64,000 nt of DNA from Candidatus Melainabacteria bacterium (GTDB taxonomy: Bacteria > Cyanobacteriota > Vampirovibrionia > Obscuribacterales > Obscuribacteraceae): NCBI GenBank assembly GCA_003242885.1, contig QKMZ01000006.1:620001-684000 (forward strand). The letters are read 5' to 3'. Below the pieces are notes generated by a model. The model made no database searches and was not told the DNA's origin. It worked only from the letters and a program-made list of their open reading frames with translations. Position numbers and translations under genes: made by a program. Shown one piece after another: positions 59,803 through 64,000 of the stretch (its first letter is position 1; each line of letters begins with the position of its first letter).

Positions 59803-59816
59803 TTTTTGATTCCATT

Positions 59817-59844
59817 ATCAGGGGTGTGATTCCACACCCCTGAT
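59817..59844 (-). repeat. Perfect 12-bp hairpin inside the kinase operon
   Basis: ATCAGGGGTGTG (59817-59828), ATTC, CACACCCCTGAT (59833-59844). It lies between the stop of the HAMP-array kinase and the start of the next kinase on the minus strand. There is no T run, so processing or attenuation of the downstream genes is more likely than full termination. Confidence 0.6.
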
Positions 59845-59854
59845 TACCATTTAT

Positions 59855-62800
59855 TTAGCGGTACAACCACACTCTCAAGAGTGAGAGCAGTCTGTCCGTA
59901 TCAACCGGCTTGGCGATGTAGTCAGAAGCTCCGGAGTCCAGGCACTTCTCGCGGTCGCCTTTCATCGCTTTTGCCGTAAGAGCAATGATTGGCAACGTTT
60001 TGAACTTCGGCATCTCTCGAATTGCCATTGTCGTCTCGTAGCCGTCCATGCCTGGGAGCATGATGTCCATCAAAACAACTGATATATCTGGCGTATTGTC
60101 GAGAATTTCCAGTGCTTCTTTGCCGCTTTCAGCATAGAGCACGTTCATCTCCTGCCTTTCGAGAATGCTGGTCAATGCGAAGATATTGCGTACGTCGTCA
60201 TCGACGATGAGTACTTTTCTTCCCACAAGAACAGGATCAGTTTGATGCACCTCCTCGAGCATCTTGCGTTTGTACTCAGGCAGATTGGCTTCGACTCTGT
60301 GTAAGAAGAGTGAAGTTTCATCGAGTAGTCTTTCAGGCGATTGAACGTCTTTTACGACCACTGTGTTGGTTAACTTCTTAATTTCCATTTCTTGCTTTGG
60401 TGTCAATTCCTGCCCGGTGTAAATGACCACGGGCATGTCAGGCATTTGAAGTTCTTTCTGCACTTTGCGGATGAATTCAATACCTGCCATGTCAGCTAGT
60501 TCCAAACCGAGAACAACGCAATCAAAGGCGCCGTCCTTCAGCTTATTGACTGCTTCTTCACCAGTATCTGCAGTTGCAATTTCAACATCATCGCCCTGAA
60601 TCAATTCGACAAGAGCATCACGGTGTTCGTGATTGTTGTCGACGATAAGCAGGGACTTACGCTCGCGCTCGATAAATCCTCTTATGTTGCTGAGCGCATC
60701 AACGATGCTGTCCTTGCTGACTGGTTTTTCAAGATAGCCGATGGCACCTTGTCTCAAACCACGCCAGCGTTGCGAATCAACCGATATTACGTGCACTGGA
60801 ATGTGTCTGGTGTTGGGATCGTGCTTGATTCTATCCAGCACTGTCCAACCATCCATATCCGGCAAGTTGAGATCGAGAGTGATTGCCTCAGGCTTGTACT
60901 TCTTGGCTAACGCCAGAGCGGTTTCACCGTCTTGAGCAACAATGCCCTTGAACTCTTTCTCGTGAACAAGGTCGACCATCAGGCTGGCGAAATTCGGATC
61001 ATCTTCAACAATGAGCACCGTGCGATCGCCCGCTTCAATTGCATCGCGATCGTCATTCACTGTGAGCTCGTGACGCGGCAGTGTTTGCGTCATTGCTTCA
61101 TAGAGAATTTCCGGTTCGCGATCTTTGGTTGCGTTTTGACCTTGAGTCTTTTGCGCATAGACTTTTGCTGCTTCCGGCAAGTAGGTCTTCGGAATGTACA
61201 GAGTGAATACGCTGCCTTCGTCAGGGGTGCTTATGACGCGAATCTCACCGCCGAGCAATGTGGCGATTTCGCGGCTGATTGCGAGCCCTAAGCCTGTACC
61301 GCCGAACTTACGGCTTGTCGTGCCGTCAGCCTGGTGGAAGGCTTCGAAGATGATGCCTTGCTTATCGAACGGGATGCCGATACCGGTGTCTGAAACAGTG
61401 AACGCAATCACCGAATCAGCCATATTGAGCACTTCCATGTCGGGCGACCAACCGGATTCGACGGTTTTGATATTGAGTGCCACGCTTCCCTTTTCCGTGA
61501 ACTTTATGGCGTTGGAAAGGAGGTTCTTCAATACCTGGTGCAGACGCTTCCAGTCTGTGTAGACAAGTTTTGGCGCGTTCTCGTCGACGGCGACGGAGAA
61601 TTCCAATTTCTTGTCTTCGGCGATCTGGCGGAATCCTCTGTCCATGTCGTTGCGAATGTCGGACACGAAGATGTCGGACAGTTCGACGGTCATGGTTCCA
61701 GATTCAATCTTAGACAGATCGAGGATGTCGCTGATCAATCCCAACAAATCTGTTCCGGATGAATAGATTGTGTTGGCGAAATCGATTTGTTTCTCCGTCA
61801 AGTTGCCTTCTACGTTTTCGGCAAGCAGCTTGGAGAGAATCAAGAGTGAATTGAGCGGTGTGCGCAATTCGTGCGACATGTTTGCAAGGAACTCGGACTT
61901 GTACTTGGAAGTGAGAGCAAGCTGTTTCGCTTTTTCTTCCAATGAAAGTCGGGCTTGTTCGATTTCTCTGTTCTTACGTTCAACCTCTTTGTTCTGCATT
62001 TGCAACAGTCGAGCTTTTTCTTGCAACTCTTCGTTTGTTTGTTGCAGCTCTTCTTGTTGCTCTGTGAGCAGGTTTTCCGATTCCTTGAGGTTCTTTGCTT
62101 GTTGTTCCAATCGTTGGTTAGTTTCTGTAAGCTCTTGTTGTTGTGCTTGCAGTTCTTGCGCCAGTGACTGGGACTGAGCAAGAAGGTTTTCTGTTCTCGA
62201 GTTCGCTTCGATGGTGTTCAACACGATACCGATTGATTCGGTGAGCTGATCCAAGAACGCCAAGTGGATGTCGCTGAATCTCTGGAACGATGCCAGTTCG
62301 ATTACCGCTCGTACCTCACCTTCGAACAGTACCGGCAAAACAACTATGTTCAGCGGTGTTCCTTCGCCGAGTCCGGAGTTGATTCGTACATAATCATTCG
62401 GTGCGTCGTGAACAAGAATTCTTTGTTTTTCGATCGCGCACTGACCAACCAGTCCTTCACGCATTCGGAATCGATCGGATAGATTCTTTCTTTCTCTATA
62501 AGCGTAACTACCGATCAATTTCAGTACTTGCTCGTTCTCTTCTTCATCATCGACCTCGTTGAGGTAGAACACGCCATGTTGCGCAGTAACTAGTGGTGCC
62601 AATTCGGACAAGATCAAGTTGGATACTGTGAGCAAATCTCTTTGACCTTGGAGCATTCGAGTGAATTTCGCCAAGTTGGTCTTGAGCCAGTCTTGCTCGG
62701 TGTTTTTCTGTGTCGTATCCTTCAGGTTCCAGATCATTTCGTTGATGTTGTCTTTCAACGCCGCAACTTCGCCTTGCGCTTCTACGGTAATTGATCGCGT

Positions 62801-64000
62801 CAGGTCACCCTTCGTCACAGCGGTTGCTACTTCTGCGATAGCCCGTACCTGACCTGTCAAGTTCGCAGCGAGCTGGTTAACGTTGTCTGTCAGATCCCTC
62901 CATGTACCGGCGGCACCAGGCACCCTTGCCTGACCACCGAGTTTTCCTTCGACACCTACTTCCCGGGCAACTGTAGTTACCTGATCTGCGAATGTCGCCA
63001 GAGTGTCGATCATCTCGTTGATAGTGTCTGACAGAGCAGCGATTTCGCCTTTTGCTTGCAAGGCTAGTTTGCGCTTCAGGTTACCGACGGCTACCGCGGT
63101 TACAACACCCGCGATACCCCGCACCTGCTCTGTGAGGTTACCTGCCATTGAGTTTACGTTATCTGTTAGATCCTTCCAGATACCGCCCACCCCTTGTACA
63201 TCCGCTTGTCCTCCGAGTTTCCCTTCGGTTCCTACTTCCCGGGCAACCCGTGTTACTTCTGCCGCGAAAGACGAGAGCTGGTCAACCATGGTGTTAATGG
63301 TGTTTTTCAGCTCTAAGATTTCACCTTTAACGTCTACCGTAATCTTCTTGGACAAGTCGCCTCGGGCTACAGACGTCGTAACGTCTGCGATGTTACGCAC
63401 CTGAGATGTGAGGTTCGACGCCATGTAATTTACGTTGTCCGTCAAATCTTTCCAGGTGCCGGACACACCTTTTACATCCGCCTGACCACCGAGTTTTCCT
63501 TCCGTACCTACTTCTCTTGCAACCCGTGTTACTTCTGATGCGAATGATGAGAGCTGGTCAACCATGGTGTTGATTGTGTTTTTCAGCTCTAAGATTTCGC
63601 CTTTAACGTCTACGGTAATCTTCTTCGAAAGGTCACCGTTCGCAACCGCGGTCGTTACGTCCGCGATGTTACGCACCTGGGATGTGAGGTTGGACGCCAT
63701 GTAATTTACGGAGTCGGTCAAATCCTTCCAGGTACCGGACACACCTTTAACGTCCGCCTGACCGCCGAGTTTACCTTCCGTACCTACTTCTCTTGCAACC
63801 CGTGTTACTTCTGCCGCGAAAGACGAGAGTTGGTCCACCATGGTGTTGATGGTGTCTTTGAGTTCCAAGATTTCGCCTTTAACGTCTACGGTAATCTTCT
63901 TCGAGAGGTCACCGTTCGCAACCGCGGTCGTAACGTCTGCGATGTTCCGCACCTGAGATGTGAGGTTGGACGCCATGTAATTTACTGAGTCCGTCAAATC
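59855..64000 (-). CDS. Large hybrid histidine kinase with HAMP array and three receivers (5' end outside window)
   Basis: The visible 1381 codons are the C-terminal part; the frame runs off the right edge, and the apparent start at 63997 is internal to a repeat. In order: five HAMP units of 92 residues (about 1-445; consensus [17 protein letters not shown]...), a GAF domain (about 452-598), a Gln/Glu-rich coiled coil (about 600-690), HisKA with [13 protein letters not shown] (His about 707), HATPase ([19 protein letters not shown]), receiver 1 ([15 protein letters not shown]), receiver 2 ([14 protein letters not shown] lacks the phospho-acceptor Asp), and receiver 3 ([15 protein letters not shown]). 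Multi-HAMP group III kinases act as osmosensors in fungi; the bacterial role is open. It heads the signalling operon to the left. Confidence 0.93.
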   Translation of the reverse strand, partial: DLTDSVNYMASNLTSQVRNIADVTTAVANGDLSKKITVDVKGEILELKDTINTMVDQLSSFAAEVTRVAREVGTEGKLGGQADVKGVSGTWKDLTDSVNYMASNLTSQVRNIADVTTAVANGDLSKKITVDVKGEILELKNTINTMVDQLSSFASEVTRVAREVGTEGKLGGQADVKGVSGTWKDLTDNVNYMASNLTSQVRNIADVTTSVARGDLSKKITVDVKGEILELKNTINTMVDQLSSFAAEVTRVAREVGTEGKLGGQADVQGVGGIWKDLTDNVNSMAGNLTEQVRGIAGVVTAVAVGNLKRKLALQAKGEIAALSDTINEMIDTLATFADQVTTVAREVGVEGKLGGQARVPGAAGTWRDLTDNVNQLAANLTGQVRAIAEVATAVTKGDLTRSITVEAQGEVAALKDNINEMIWNLKDTTQKNTEQDWLKTNLAKFTRMLQGQRDLLTVSNLILSELAPLVTAQHGVFYLNEVDDEEENEQVLKLIGSYAYRERKNLSDRFRMREGLVGQCAIEKQRILVHDAPNDYVRINSGLGEGTPLNIVVLPVLFEGEVRAVIELASFQRFSDIHLAFLDQLTESIGIVLNTIEANSRTENLLAQSQSLAQELQAQQQELTETNQRLEQQAKNLKESENLLTEQQEELQQTNEELQEKARLLQMQNKEVERKNREIEQARLSLEEKAKQLALTSKYKSEFLANMSHELRTPLNSLLILSKLLAENVEGNLTEKQIDFANTIYSSGTDLLGLISDILDLSKIESGTMTVELSDIFVSDIRNDMDRGFRQIAEDKKLEFSVAVDENAPKLVYTDWKRLHQVLKNLLSNAIKFTEKGSVALNIKTVESGWSPDMEVLNMADSVIAFTVSDTGIGIPFDKQGIIFEAFHQADGTTSRKFGGTGLGLAISREIATLLGGEIRVISTPDEGSVFTLYIPKTYLPEAAKVYAQKTQGQNATKDREPEILYEAMTQTLPRHELTVNDDRDAIEAGDRTVLIVEDDPNFASLMVDLVHEKEFKGIVAQDGETALALAKKYKPEAITLDLNLPDMDGWTVLDRIKHDPNTRHIPVHVISVDSQRWRGLRQGAIGYLEKPVSKDSIVDALSNIRGFIERERKSLLIVDNNHEHRDALVELIQGDDVEIATADTGEEAVNKLKDGAFDCVVLGLELADMAGIEFIRKVQKELQMPDMPVVIYTGQELTPKQEMEIKKLTNTVVVKDVQSPERLLDETSLFLHRVEANLPEYKRKMLEEVHQTDPVLVGRKVLIVDDDVRNIFALTSILERQEMNVLYAESGKEALEILDNTPDISVVLMDIMLPGMDGYETTMAIREMPKFKTLPIIALTAKAMKGDREKCLDSGASDYIAKPVDTDRLLSLLRVWLYR
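63158..64000 (-). repeat. Tandem 276-bp DNA repeats coding HAMP units
   Basis: The coding repeats are nearly identical at DNA level with a period of 276 bp (e.g. around 63445, 63721 and 63997). The three rightmost units differ by few bases, while the units further left (62.6-63.1 kb) are diverged. The array continues beyond the window edge. Confidence 0.85.

Noticed and set aside
1-64000. CRISPR arrays, insertion sequences, prophage genes, tRNA and rRNA genes
   Set aside because: No regularly spaced short repeats, no transposase or integrase frame, and no cloverleaf or rRNA sequence was recognised by eye. A tRNAscan or cmscan run would settle small RNAs.

Overview
The window reads as ordinary, densely packed bacterial chromosome with Gram-negative-type envelope genes. 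Several features together suggest a non-photosynthetic relative of the cyanobacteria, most likely Melainabacteria/Vampirovibrionia of the Obscuribacterales kind: roughly half G+C, frequent TTG/GTG starts, many TPR proteins, Ser/Thr kinases and multi-domain histidine kinases, the PPDK/PDRP pair, an NrtR-type regulator, and no photosynthesis genes. This is inference from gene content; no rRNA or tRNA gene is visible to test it.

Layout. 0-2.5 kb: purine salvage (guanine deaminase and HPRT, overlapping by 4 nt) and a small membrane protein. 2.5-3.4 kb: a lone AbiEi-like antitoxin-type regulator beside repeated 15-nt half-sites. 3.4-6.9 kb: an M16 peptidase pair, one zinc-binding and one lacking the zinc motif. 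7.2-10.5 kb: MTA phosphorylase, a C-terminal processing protease and a BioD-like P-loop protein. 10.7-14.4 kb: PDRP regulator plus pyruvate phosphate dikinase. 14.4-24.6 kb: membrane PH-like protein, secreted esterase, Ser/Thr kinase with leucine-rich repeats, an AlgI-type O-acetyltransferase pair, a CorC/HlyC-type protein, a TPR protein and a PRTase-like protein. 24.7-27.8 kb: two overlapping paralogous Ser/Thr kinases with an N-terminal membrane/PH-like part. 28-31.3 kb: SDR, two proteins of unknown function and a degenerate receiver. 31.6-35.3 kb: the de novo NAD operon nadC-nadA-nadB. 35.7-44.6 kb: small secreted proteins, TPR proteins, a PAS-GAF-PAS histidine kinase, an NrtR-type Nudix regulator, an alpha/beta hydrolase and an AI-2E family transporter.

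44.8-54.7 kb holds the parts of an ImuA-ImuB-DnaE2 translesion mutasome. The imuAB pair and dnaE2 are separated by about 4.3 kb carrying a large protein of unknown function (possible cysteine-protease-like core) and a MlaE-MlaD lipid-transport pair without its ATPase. The mutasome genes look clearly more A+T-rich than what lies between them. 55.7-64 kb is a signalling block on the minus strand: a NarL-type response regulator, two receiver-containing histidine kinases and a very large HAMP-array hybrid kinase that runs off the right edge.

Functional links. Purine salvage (guaD, hpt, mtnP), NAD synthesis with a possible NrtR control, and PPDK with its dedicated regulator are the clear metabolic modules. 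The rest is dominated by signal transduction and envelope functions. No CRISPR array, insertion sequence, prophage, tRNA or rRNA was recognised. The most unusual items are the split mutasome with a palindrome over the imuA -10 box, the orphan AbiEi-like regulator with its repeats, the membrane-PH-kinase pair, and a dispersed palindromic repeat that supplies the stop codon of a kinase.
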